A stretch of DNA of 64,000 nt from assembly GCF_029227915.1 (NCBI RefSeq), contig NC_079882.1, forward strand, positions 30,806,001 to 30,870,000, written 5' to 3'. The DNA is from Hydractinia symbiolongicarpus. Its lineage: Eukaryota > Cnidaria > Hydrozoa > Anthoathecata > Hydractiniidae. The translations under genes and the position numbers were made by a program. Position 1 is the stretch's first letter. Every line of letters begins with the position of its first letter. Of the stretch, positions 50,618 to 62,067 are shown one piece after another. The notes under the pieces are model-generated. The model was not told where the DNA came from, ran no database searches, and saw only the letters and a list, made by a program, of their open reading frames with translations.

Positions 50618-52789
50618 AAAAAATGGCTTATTTATCTACATTTTTTAAGTGGAAATGCTCTGTTCCAGCAATCATTTCAAATTAAGAAAAACGTTTTTTC
50701 TTGGAGTCCAGTTGTCTTATTGATCATATTTCTAGGGTCAAAGTCCAAAATCATTTCAATTAAGTCTCACAGTCAATCGTTTCATTGTTAAATGCGATGC
50801 AACCTAGTAGAGTCAGAAAAATAACACTAAATACATGTTGGTACGAATATGTGACGCAACAGTTGTAACTCAATCGGAGTGATACCGTTACAAAGTCAAT
50901 GAAATTTAGTTTTTGAAAATGTCTCTATTTCTTTAGCGCGAACTAACTGCTAGGATTGGTCCCACAGTAAAAAATGACTTATTTATCTACATTTTTTATT
51001 AAAGCGCCATCACAGCGCCCAGTGTAATCGCCGAGTTCCAGCAACCATGTCAGATTAAGAAGAATGTTATTTCTTGGATTCCAATTGGCTCATTTATCAC
51101 ATTTATAAGTTCAAAGTTCAAAATCAGTTCAATTAAGTCCCACATTCAATCGTTTTACTGTTAAAAGCGATGAAACCTGGTAATATCAGAAACATATCGC
51201 TAAGTACATGTTGGTACGGATATGCGACGCAACCGTTGTAGCTGAAACAGACTGATAACGTTAGAAATTCAATGAAATGTAGTTTTTGAAACCGTCTCTA
51301 TTTCTTCAGAGCGCGCTAACGTCTAGGATTGTTCCCACAGTAAAAAATGGCTTATTTATCTACATTTTTTAAGTGGAAATGCTCTGTTCCAGCAATCATT
51401 TCAAATTAAGAAAAACGTTTTTTCTTGGAGTCCAGTTGTCTTATTGATCATATTTCTAGGGTCAAAGTCCAAAATCATTTCAATTAAGTCTCACAGTCAA
51501 TCGTTTCATTGTTAAATGCGATGCAACCTAGTAGAGTCAGAAAAATAACACTAAATACATGTTGGTACGAATATGTGACGCAACAGTTGTAACTCAATCG
51601 GAGTGATACCGTTACAAAGTCAATGAAATTTAGTTTTTGAAAATGTCTCTATTTCTTTAGCGCGAACTAACTGCTAGGATTGGTCCCACAGTAAAAAATG
51701 ACTTATTTATCTACATTTTTTATTAAAGCGCCATCACAGCGCCCAGTATAATCGCTGAGTTCCAGCAACCATGTCAGGTTAAGAAGAATGTTATTTCTTG
51801 GATTCCAATTGGCTCATTTATCACATTTATAAGTTCAAAGTTCAAAATCAGTTCAATTAAGTCCCACACTCAATCGTTTTACTGTTAAAAGCGATGAAAC
51901 CTGGTAATATCAGAAACATATCGCTAAGTACATGTTGGTACGGATATGCGACGCAACCGTTGTAGCTCAAACAGACTGATAACGTTAGAAAGTCAATGAA
52001 ATGTAGTTTTTGAAACCGTCTCTATTTCTTCAGAACGCGCTAACGTCTAGGATTGTTCCCACAGTAAAAAATGGCTTATTTATCTACATTTTTTAAGTGG
52101 AAATGCTCTGTTCCAGCAATCATTTCAAATTAAGAAGAACGTTTATTCTTGGAGTCCAGTTGTCTTATTGATCATATTTCTAGGGTCAAAGTCCAAAATC
52201 ATTTCAATTAAGTCTCACAGTCAATCGTTTCATTGTTAAATGCGATGCAACCTAGTAGAGTCAGAAAAATAACACTAAATACATGTTGGTACGAATATGT
52301 GACGCAACAGTTGTAACTCAATCGGAGTGATACCGTTACAAAGTCAATGAAATTTAGTTTTTGAAAATGTCTCTATTTCTTTAGCGCGAACTAACTGCTA
52401 GGATTGGTCCCACAGTAAAAAATGACTTATTTATCTACATTTTTTATTAAAGCGCCATCACAGCGCCCAGTGTAATCGCCGAGTTCCAGCAACCATGTCA
52501 GATTAAGAAGAATGTTATTTCTTGGATTCCAATTGGCTCATTTATCACATTCATAAGTTCCAAGTTCAAAATCAGTTCAATTAAGTCCCACACTCAATCG
52601 TTTTACTGTTAAAAGCGATGAAACCTGGTAATATCAGAAACATATCGCTAAGTACATGTTGGTACGGATATGTGACGCAACCGTTGTAGCTCAAACAGAC
52701 TGATAACGTTAGAAATTCAATGAAATGTAGTTTTTGAAACCGTCTCTATTTCTTCAGAGCGCGCTAACGTCTAGGATTGTTCCCACAGT
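50618..52789. repeat. 724 bp dimer array (superunit copy 2)
   Basis: Dimers start at 50618, 51342 and 52066. The CCCAGTATAATC/CAGAACGCGC type sits second here (51342-52065) and third in the other array, so one internal dimer has been lost here or gained there. The 52066-52789 dimer is a variant with CATTCATAAGTTCCAAG. Confidence 0.9.
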
Positions 52790-54584
52790 AAAAAATGGCT
52801 TATTTATCTACATTTTTTAGGTGGAAATGCTCTGTTCCAGCAATCATTTCAAATTAAGAAAAAGGTTTTTTCTTGGAGTCCAGATGTCTTATTGATCATA
52901 TTTCTAGGGTCAAAATCCAAAATCATTACAATTAAGTCCCACAGTCAATCGTTTTATTGTTGAAAGCGATGCCACCTAGTAGAGTCAGAAAAATAACGCT
53001 AAATACATGTTGGTACGAAAATGTGACGCAATAGTTGTAACTCAAACGGACCGATACCGTTAGAAAGTCAATTAAATGTAATTTTTGAAACTGTCTCTAT
53101 TCCTTCAGCGTGCGCTATCGTCTAGGATTGGTCTCACTGTAAAAAATGGCTTATTTATCTACATTTTTTAATAAAGCGCTACCGCAGCACCAAGTGTGAA
53201 TGCTCTGTTCCAGCAATCTTTTCAAATTAAGATGAACGGTTATTCTTGGAGTCCAATTGTCTTATTGATCATATTTCTAGGGTCAAAGTCCAAAATCGTT
53301 TCAATTAAGTCTCACAGTCAATCGTTTCATTGTTAAATGCGATGCAACCTAGTAGAGTCAGAAAAATAACACTAAATACATGTTGGTACGAATATGTGAA
53401 GCAACCATTGTACTTCAAGCGAACGGATACCGTTAGAAACTCAATGAAATGTAGTTTTTGAAACTGTCTCTATATCTTCAGCGCGAGCTAACGGCTAGGA
53501 TTGGTCCCACAGTAAAAAATGACTTATTTATCTAAATTTTTAAATGAAGCGCTACCACAGCGCCCAGTGTAATTGCTGAGTTCCAGCAACCATGTCAGAT
53601 TAAGAAGAATGTTTTTTCTTGGAGTCCAATTGGCTCATTTATCACATTTATAAGTTCAAAGTCCAAAATCTGTTCAATTAAGTCCCACAGTCAATCGTTT
53701 TACTGTTAAAAGCGATGCAACCTGGTAATATCAGAAACATATCGCTTAGTACATGTTGGTACGGATATGTGACGCAACCGTTTTAGCTCAAACAGACTGA
53801 TAACGTTAAAAAGTCAATAAAATTTAGTTTTTGAAAATGTCTCTATTCCTTCAGCGTGCGCTATCGTCTAGGATTGGTCCCACAGTAAAAAATGACTTAT
53901 TTATCTAAATTTTTAAATGAAGCGCTACCACAGCGCCCAGTATAATCGCTGAGTTCCAGCAACCATGTCAGGTTAAGAAGAATGTTATTTCTTGGATTCC
54001 AATTGGCTCATTTATCACATTTATAAGTTCAAAGTTCAAAATCAGTTCAATTAAGTCCCACACTCAATCGTTTTACTGTTAAAAGCGATGAAACCTGGTA
54101 ATATCAGAAACATATTGCTAAGTACATGTTGGTACGGATATGCGACGCAACCGTTGTAGCTCAAACAGACTGATAACGTTAGAAAGTCAATGAAATGTAG
54201 TTTTTGAAACCGTCTCTATTTCTTCAGAACGCGCTAACGTCTAGGATTGTTCCCACAGTAAAAAAAGGCTTATTTATCTACATTTTTTAAGTGGAAATGC
54301 TCTGTTCCAGCAATCATTTCAAATTAAGAAGAACGTTTATTCTTGGAGTCCAGTTGTCTTATTGATCATATTTCTAGGGTCAAAGTCCAAAATCATTTCA
54401 ATTAAGTCTCACAGTCAATCGTTTCATTGTTAAATGCGATGCAACCTAGTAAAGTCAGAAAAATAACACTAAATACATGTTGGTACGAATATGTGACGCA
54501 ACAGTTGTAACTCAATCGGAGTGATACCGTTACAAAGTCAATGAAATTTAGTTTTTGAAAATGTCTCTATTTCTTTAGCGCGAA

Positions 54585-54605
54585 CTAACTGCTATTATCT
54601 AAATT
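54585..54605. other. 30 bp deletion junction
   Basis: CTAACTGCTA runs straight into TTATCTAAATTT; the usual GGATTGGTCCCACAG and A-run are missing. The unit that follows is therefore 343 bp rather than 373. It is the only place where the junction element itself is lost. The join brings together the end of a 724 bp dimer and the 1,530 bp family, so it is probably a recombination breakpoint. Confidence 0.85.
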
Positions 54606-54953
54606 TTTAAATGAAGCGCTACCACAGCGCCCAGTGTAATCTCTGAGTTCCAGCAACCATGTCAGGTTAAGAAGATTGTTATTTCTTGGAGTCCAATTGG
54701 CTCATTTATCACATTTATATGTTCAAAGTTCAAAATCAGTTTAATTAAGTCCAACACTCAATCGTTTTACTGTTAAAAGCGATGAAACCTGGTAATATCA
54801 GAAACATATCGCTAAGTACATGTTGGTACGGATATGTGACGCAACCGTTGTAGCTCAAACAGACTGATAACGTTAGAAAGTCAATGAAATGTAGTTTTTG
54901 AAACCGTGTCTATTTCTTCAGAGCGCGCTAAAGTCTAGGATTGGTCCCACATT

Positions 54954-55364
54954 AAAAAATGACTTATTTATCTACATTTTTTAATAAAGCAACCTGGTAA
55001 TATCAGAAACATATCGCTAAGTACATGTTGGTACGGATATGTGACGCAACCGTTGTAGCTCAAACAGACTGATAACGTTAGAAAGTCAATGAAATGTAGT
55101 TTTTGAAACCGTCTCTATTTCTTCAGAGCGCGCTAAAGTCTAGGATTGGTCCCACATTAAAAGAAAGACTTATTTATCTACATTTTTTAATAAAGCGACC
55201 TGGTAATATCAGAAACATGTCGCTAAGAACATGTTGGTACGGATATTTGACGCAACCGTTGTAGCTCAAACTGACTGATAACGTTAGAAAGTCAATGAAA
55301 TGTAGTTTTTGAAACCGTCTCTATTTCTTCAGAGCGCGCTAACGTCTAGGATTGTTCCCACAGT
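54954..55364. repeat. Tandem pair of half-size monomers (205 + 206 bp)
   Basis: Same pair, in block J. The second unit begins AAAAGAAAGACTT, a private change from the usual A-run. The following junction reads GTTCCCACAG rather than GTTACCACAG. Confidence 0.92.
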
Positions 55365-55827
55365 AAAAAATGACTTATTTATCTACATTTTTTAAGTGGA
55401 AATGCTCTGTTCCAGCAATCATTTCAAATTAAGAAGAAGGTTTTTTCTTGGAGTCCAGATGTCTTATTGATCACATTTTTAGGGTCAAAGTCCAAAATCA
55501 TTACAATTAAGTCCCACAGTCAATCGTTTCATTGTTAAAAGCAATGCAACCTGGTAATATCTGAAACATGTCGCTAAATACATGTTGGTACGAATATGTG
55601 ACGCAACACTTGGAACTCCAGCGGAGTGATACCGTTACAAAGTCAATGAAATTTAGTTTTTGAAAATGTTTCTATTTCTTCAGCGCGAGCTTACGGCTAG
55701 GATTGGTCCCACAGTAAAAAATGGCTTATTTATCTACATTTTTTAATAAAGCGCTACCACAGCGCCCAGTGTGAATGCTCTGTTCCTGCAATCAATTCAA
55801 ATTAAGAAGAACGTTTATTCTGGGAGT

Positions 55828-55879
55828 CCCTAGAAATATGATCAATAAGACAACTGTCTTATTGATCATATTTCTAGGG
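55828..55879. other. Foldback insert, copy 7
   Basis: Perfect arms in host monomer 55716-56110. Here the host has CTACCACAGCGCCC before the insert and a TACTTCAAGCGAACGG 3' half, so the insert sits in a recombined monomer. Confidence 0.94.
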
Positions 55880-56968
55880 TCAATGTCCAAAATCACTTCA
55901 ATTAAGTCTCACAGTCAATCGTTTCATTGTTAAATGCGATGCAACCTAGTAGAGTCAGAAAAATAACACTAAATACATGTTGGTACGAATATGTGAAGCA
56001 ACCATTGTACTTCAAGCGAACGGATACCGTTAGAAACTCAATGAAATGTAGTTTTTGAAACTGTCTCTATATCTTCAGCGCGAGCTAACGGCTAGGATTG
56101 GTCCCACAGTAAAAAATGACTTATTTATCTAAATTTTTAAATGAAGCGCTACCACAGCGCCCAGTGTAATTGCTGAGTTCCAGCAACCATGTCAGATTAA
56201 GAAGAATGTTATTTCTTGGAGTCCAATTGGCTCATTTATCACATTTATAAGTTCAAAGTCCAAAATCTGTTCAATTAAGTCCCACAGTCAATCGTTTTAC
56301 TGTTAAAAGCGATGCAACCTGGTAATATCAGAAACATATCGCTTAGTACATGTTGGTACGGATATGTGACGCAACCGTTTTAGCTCAAACAGACTGATAA
56401 CGTTAAAAAGTCAATAAAATTTAGTTTTTGAAAATGTCTCTATTCCTTCAGCGTGCGCTATCGTCTAGGATTGGTCCCACAGTAAAAAATGACTTATTTA
56501 TCTAAATTTTTAAATGAAGCGCTACCACAGCGCCCAGTATAATCGCTGAGTTCCAGCAACCATGTCAGGTTAAGAAGAATGTTATTTCTTGGATTCCAAT
56601 TGGCTCATTTATCACATTTATAAGTTCAAAGTCCAAAATCATTACAATTAAGTCCCACAGTCAATCGTTTCATTGTTAAAAGCAATGCAACCTGGTAATA
56701 TCTGAAACATGTCGCTAAATACATGTTGGTACGAATATGTGACGCAACACTTGGAACTCCAGCGGAGTGATACCGTTACAAAGTCAATGAAATTTAGTTT
56801 TTGAAAATGTTTCTATTTCTTCAGCGCGAGCTTACGGCTAGGATTGGTCCCACAGTAAAAAATGGCTTATTTATCTACATTTTTTAATAAAGCGCTACCA
56901 CAGCGCCCAGTGTGAATGCTCTGTTCCTGCAATCAATTCAAATTAAGAAGAACGTTTATTCTGGGAGT

Positions 56969-57020
56969 CCCTAGAAATATGATCAATAAGACAACTGTCT
57001 TATTGATCATATTTCTAGGG
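56969..57020. other. Foldback insert, copy 8
   Basis: Perfect arms in host monomer 56857-57251, the tandem duplicate (1,141 bp offset) of the copy at 55828. Confidence 0.94.
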
Positions 57021-57997
57021 TCAATGTCCAAAATCACTTCAATTAAGTCTCACAGTCAATCGTTTCATTGTTAAATGCGATGCAACCTAGTAGAGTCAGA
57101 AAAATAACACTAAATACATGTTGGTACGAATATGTGAAGCAACCATTGTACTTCAAGCGAACGGATACCGTTAGAAACTCAATGAAATGTAGTTTTTGAA
57201 ACTGTCTCTATATCTTCAGCGCGAGCTAACGGCTAGGATTGGTCCCACAGTAAAAAATGACTTATTTATCTAAATTTTTAAATGAAGCGCTACCACAGCG
57301 CCCAGTGTAATTGCTGAGTTCCAGCAACCATGTCAGATTAAGAAGAATGTTATTTCTTGGAGTCCAATTGGCTCATTTATCACATTTATAAGTTCAAAGT
57401 CCAAAATCTGTTCAATTAAGTCCCACAGTCAATCGTTTTACTGTTAAAAGCGATGCAACCTGGTAATATCAGAAACATATCGCTTAGTACATGTTGGTAC
57501 GGATATGTGACGCAACCGTTTTAGCTCAAACAGACTGATAACGTTAAAAAGTCAATAAAATTTAGTTTTTGAAAATGTCTCTATTCCTTCAGCGTGCGCT
57601 ATCGTCTAGGATTGGTCCCACAGTAAAAAATGACTTATTTATCTAAATTTTTAAATGAAGCGCTACCACAGCGCCCAGTATAATCGCTGAGTTCCAGCAA
57701 CCATGTCAGGTTAAGAAGAATGTTATTTCTTGGATTCCAATTGGCTCATTTATCACATTTATAAGTTCAAAGTTCAAAATCAGTTCAATTAAGTCCCACA
57801 CTCAATCGTTTTACTGTTAAAAGCGATGAAACCTGGTAATATCAGAAACATATCGCTAAGTACATGTTGGTACGGATATGCGACGCAACCGTTGTAGCTC
57901 AAACAGACTGATAACGTTAGAAAGTCAATGAAATGTAGTTTTTGAAACCGTCTCTATTTCTTCAGAACGCGCTAACGTCTAGGATTGTTCCCACAGT

Positions 57998-59483
57998 AAA
58001 AAATGGCTTATTTATCTACATTTTTTAAGTGGAAATGCTCTGTTCCAGCAATCATTTCAAATTAAGAAGAACGTTTATTCTTGGAGTCCAGTTGTCTTAT
58101 TGATCATATTTCTAGGGTCAAAGTCCAAAATCATTTCAATTAAGTCTCACAGTCAATCGTTTCATTGTTAAATGCGATGCAACCTAGTAGAGTCAGAAAA
58201 ATAACACTAAATACATGTTGGTACGAATATGTGACGCAACAGTTGTAACTCAATCGGAGTGATACCGTTACAAAGTCAATGAAATTTAGTTTTTGAAAAT
58301 GTCTCTATTTCTTTAGCGCGAACTAACTGCTAGGATTGGTCCCACAGTAAAAAATGACTTATTTATCTAAATTTTTAAATGAAGCGCTACCACAGCGCCC
58401 AGTGTAATCTCTGAGTTCCAGCAACCATGTCAGGTTAAGAAGATTGTTATTTCTTGGAGTCCAATTGGCTCATTTATCACATTTATATGTTCAAAGTTCA
58501 AAATCAGTTTAATTAAGTCCAACACTCAATCGTTTTACTGTTAAAAGCGATGAAACCTGGTAATATCAGAAACATATCGCTAAGTACATGTTGGTACGGA
58601 TATGTGACGCAACCGTTGTAGCTCAAACAGACTGATAACGTTAGAAAGTCAATGAAATGTAGTTTTTGAAACCGTGTCTATTTCTTCAGAGCGCGCTAAA
58701 GTCTAGGATTGGTCCCACATTAAAAAATGACTTATTTATCTACATTTTTTAATAAAGCAACCTGGTAATATCAGAAACATATCGCTAAGTACATGTTGGT
58801 ACGGATATGTGACGCAACCGTTGTAGCTCAAACAGACTGATAACGTTAGAAAGTCAATGAAATGTAGTTTTTGAAACCGTCTCTATTTCTTCAGAGCGCG
58901 CTAAAGTCTAGGATTGGTCCCACATTAAAAAAAAGACTTATTTATCTACATTTTTTAATAAAGCGACCTGGTAATATCAGAAACATGTCGCTAAGAACAT
59001 GTTGGTACGGATATTTGACGCAACCGTTGTAGCTCAAACTGACTGATAACGTTAGAAAGTCAATGAAATGTAGTTTTTGAAACCGTCTCTATTTCTTCAG
59101 AGCGCGCTAACGTCTAGGATTGTTCCCACAGTAAAAAATGACTTATTTATCTACATTTTTTAAGTGGAAATGCTCTGTTCCAGCAATCATTTCAAATTAA
59201 GAAGAAGGTTTTTTCTTGGAGTCCAGATGTCTTATTGATCACATTTTTAGGGTCAAAGTCCAAAATCATTACAATTAAGTCCCACAGTCAATCGTTTCAT
59301 TGTTAAAAGCAATGCAACCTGGTAATATCTGAAACATGTCGCTAAATACATGTTGGTACGAATATGTGACGCAACACTTGGAACTCCAGCGGAGTGATAC
59401 CGTTACAAAGTCAATGAAATTTAGTTTTTGAAAATGTTTCTATTTCTTCAGCGCGAGCTTACGGCTAGGATTGGTCCCACAGT
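57998..59483. repeat. Block J right, dimer piece joined to 1,530 bp family units
   Basis: Units start at 57998 (351), 58349 (373), 58722 (205), 58927 (206) and 59133 (351). The first belongs to the 724 bp dimer family. At 58360s it passes smoothly into the AAATTTTTAAATGAAGCG monomer that opens the 1,530 bp HOR. No base loss occurs at this join, unlike the parallel join at 54594. Confidence 0.87.
58722..59132. repeat. Tandem pair of half-size monomers (205 + 206 bp)
   Basis: Same pair, just before the 2,420 bp HOR; it keeps the uninterrupted A-run and GTTCCCACAG. Confidence 0.92.
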
Positions 59484-59595
59484 AAAAAATGGCTTATTTA
59501 TCTACATTTTTTAATAAAGCGCTACCGCAGCGCCCAGTGTGAATGCTCTGTTCCTGCAATCAATTCAAATTAAGAAGAACGTTTATTCTGGGAGT

Positions 59596-59647
59596 CCCTA
59601 GAAATATGATCAATAAGACAACTGTCTTATTGATCATATTTCTAGGG
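59596..59647. other. Foldback insert, copy 9
   Basis: Perfect arms in host monomer 59484-59878, first unit of the 2,420 bp HOR copy 1. Confidence 0.94.
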
Positions 59648-61346
59648 TCAATGTCCAAAATCACTTCAATTAAGTCTCACAGTCAATCGTTTCATTGTTA
59701 AAAGCGATGCAACCTAGTAGAGTCAGAAAAATAACACTAAATACATGTTGGTACGAATATGTCACGCAACAGTTGTAACTCAAACGGAGTGATACCGTTA
59801 CAAAGTCAATGAAATTTAGTTTTTGAAAATGTCTCTATTTCTTTAGCGCAAACTAACGGCTAGGATTTGTCCCACAGTAAAAAATGACTTATTTATCTAA
59901 ATTTTTAAATGAAGCGCTACCACAGCGCCCAGTGTAATCTCTGAGTTCCAGCAACCATGTCAGGTTAAGAAGATTGTTATTTCTTGGAGTCCAATTGGCT
60001 CATTTATCACATTTATATGTTCAAAGTTCAAAATCAGTTTAATTAAGTCCAACACTCAATCGTTTTACTGTTAAAAGCGATGAAACCTGGTAATATCAGA
60101 AACATATCGCTAAGTACATGTTGGTACGGATATGTGACGCAACCGTTGTAGCTCAAACAGACTGATAACGTTAGAAAGTCAATGAAATGTAGTTTTTGAA
60201 ACCGTGTCTATTTCTTCAGAGCGCGCTAACGTCTAGGATTGTTCCCACAGTAAAAAATGACTTATTTATCTACATTTTTTAAGTGGAAATGCTCTGTTCC
60301 AGCAATCATTTCAAATTAAGAAGAAGGTTTTTTCTTGGAGTCCAGATGTCTTATTGATCACATTTTTAGGGTCAAAGTCCAAAATCATTACAATTAAGTC
60401 CCACAGTCAATCGTTTCATTGTTAAAAGCAATGCAACCTGGTAATATCTGAAACATGTCGCTAAATACATGTTGGTACGAATATGTGAAGCAACCGTTGT
60501 ACTTCAAGCGGACGGATACCGTTAGAAACTCAGTGAAATGTAGTTTTTGAAACTCTCTCTATATCTTCAGCGCGTGCTAACAGCTAGGATTGGTCCCACA
60601 TCACAAAATGACAAATTTAACTAAATTTTTAATGAAGCGCTACCGCAGCGCCCAGTGTAATCGCTGAATTCCAGCAATCATGTCAAATTAAGGAGAATGT
60701 TATTTCTTGGAGTCCAATTGTCTCATTCATCACATTCATAATGTCAAACTCCAAAATCAGTTCAATTAAGTCCCAGAGTCAATCGTTCCACTGCTAAAAG
60801 CGATCCAACCTGGTAATATCTGAAACATATCGCTAAATACATGTTGGTACGAATATGTGACGCAACACTTGGAACTCAAGCGGAGTGATACCGTTACAAA
60901 GTCAATGAAATTTAGTTTTTGAAAATGTCTCTATTTCTTTTCGCAAACTAACGGCTAGGATTTGTCCCACAGTAAAAAATGACTTATTTATCTAAATTTT
61001 TAAATGAAGCGCTACCACAGCGCCCAGTGTAATCTCTGAGTTCCAGCAACCATGTCAGGTTAAGAAGAATGTTATTTCCTGGAGTCCAATTGGCTCATTT
61101 ATCACATTTATATGTTCAAAGTTCAAAATCAGTTTAATTAAGTCCAACACTCAATCGTTTTACTGTTAAAAGTGATGAAACCTGGTAATATCAGAAACAT
61201 ATCGCTAAGTACATGTTGGTACGCATATGTGACGCAACCGTTGTAGCTCAAACAGACTGATAACGTTAGAAAGTCAATGAAATGTAGTTTTTGAAACCGT
61301 CTCTATTTCTTCAGAGCGCGCTAAAGTCTAGGATTGGTCCCACATT

Positions 61347-61552
61347 AAAAAAAAGACTTATTTATCTACATTTTTTAATAAAGCGACCTGGTAATATCAG
61401 AAACATGTCGCTAAGAACATGTTGGTACGGATATTTGACGCAACCGTTGTAGCTCAAACTGACTGATAACGTTAGAAAGTCAATGAAATGTAGTTTTTGA
61501 AACCGTCTCTATTTCTTCAGAGCGCGCTAACGTCTAGGATTGTTCCCACAGT
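61347..61552. repeat. Half-size monomer, 206 bp, in HOR copy 1
   Basis: GACCTGG type occupying the slot that the AACCTGG type fills in the other copies of the seven-unit HOR. Confidence 0.92.
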
Positions 61553-62015
61553 AAAAAATGACTTATTTATCTACATTTTTTAAGTGGAAATGCTCTGTTC
61601 CAGCAATCATTTCAAATTAAGAAGAAGGTTTTTTCTTGGAGTCCAGATGTCTTATTGATCACATTTTTAGGGTCAAAGTCCAAAATCGTTACAATTAAGT
61701 CCCACAGTCAATCGTTTCATTGTTAAAAGCAATGCAACCTGGTAATATCTGAAACATGTCGCTAAATACATGTTGGTACGAATATGTGACGCAACACTTG
61801 GAACTCCAGCGGAGTGATACCGTTACAAAGTCAATGAAATTTAGTTTTTGAAAATGTTTCTATTTCTTCAGCGCGAGCTTACGGCTAGGATTGGTCCCAC
61901 AGTAAAAAATGGCTTATTTATCTACATTTTTTAATAAAGCGCTACCGCAGCGCCCAGTGTGAATGCTCTGTTCCTGCAATCAATTCAAATTAAGAAGAAC
62001 GTTTATTCTGGGAGT

Positions 62016-62067
62016 CCCTAGAAATATGATCAATAAGACAACTGTCTTATTGATCATATTTCTAGGG
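62016..62067. other. Foldback insert, copy 10
   Basis: Perfect arms in host monomer 61904-62298, first unit of the 2,420 bp HOR copy 2. Confidence 0.94.

Larger units (their letters stand above)
45244..52789. repeat. Block I, superunit copy 2 (one 724 bp dimer fewer)
   Basis: Units start at 45574, 45779, 45985, 46336, 46731, 47104, 47455, 47826, 48199, 48404, 48755, 49127, 49500, 49872, 50245, 50618, 50969, 51342, 51693, 52066 and 52417. The offset to copy 1 is 7,940 bp up to the 724 bp dimers and 7,216 bp after them, a difference of exactly one dimer. Spot checks across the unit showed no mismatches. Beyond about 52190 copy 1 has no counterpart because the patch interrupts it, and copy 2 continues as another dimer with small changes (ACATTCATAAGTTCCAAG). 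Confidence 0.92.
52790..55715. repeat. Block J left, mosaic of superunit pieces
   Basis: Units start at 52790 (351 bp), 53141, 53514, 53887, 54260 (351), 54611 (343), 54954 (205), 55159 (206) and 55365 (351). The monomers at 53141-54259 include forms with TACTTCAAGCGAACGG, ATCGCTTAGTACATG and GTTAAAAAGTCAATAAAA that are repeated at 56111-57624. The run 54611-55715 repeats the half-monomer portion of the 1,530 bp HOR. Confidence 0.88.
55716..57997. repeat. 1,141 bp three-unit tandem duplication
   Basis: Units of 395, 373 and 373 bp start at 55716, 56111, 56484 | 56857, 57252 and 57625. Anchors 55699, 56840 and 57981 are 1,141 bp apart. The 56484 monomer is a hybrid. Up to about 56626 it is the GGCTCATTTATCAC type; from about 56632 it is the ATCATTACAATT type with GAAACATGTCGC. 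Its equivalent at 57625 is not hybrid, so the breakpoint marks the join that made the duplication. Confidence 0.9.
59484..61903. repeat. Block K, seven-unit HOR copy 1 (2,420 bp)
   Basis: Units of 395, 373, 351, 371, 373, 206 and 351 bp start at 59484, 59879, 60252, 60603, 60974, 61347 and 61553. The same series occurs inside the superunit at 38396-40814 and 46336-48754, except that the sixth unit there is the 205 bp AAGCAACCTGG type. Position 39841 corresponds to 60929 (offset 21,088). Confidence 0.92.

Noticed and set aside
37301-52189. Segmental duplication containing genes
   Set aside because: Both copies consist only of satellite monomers; the duplication is a superunit of the array.
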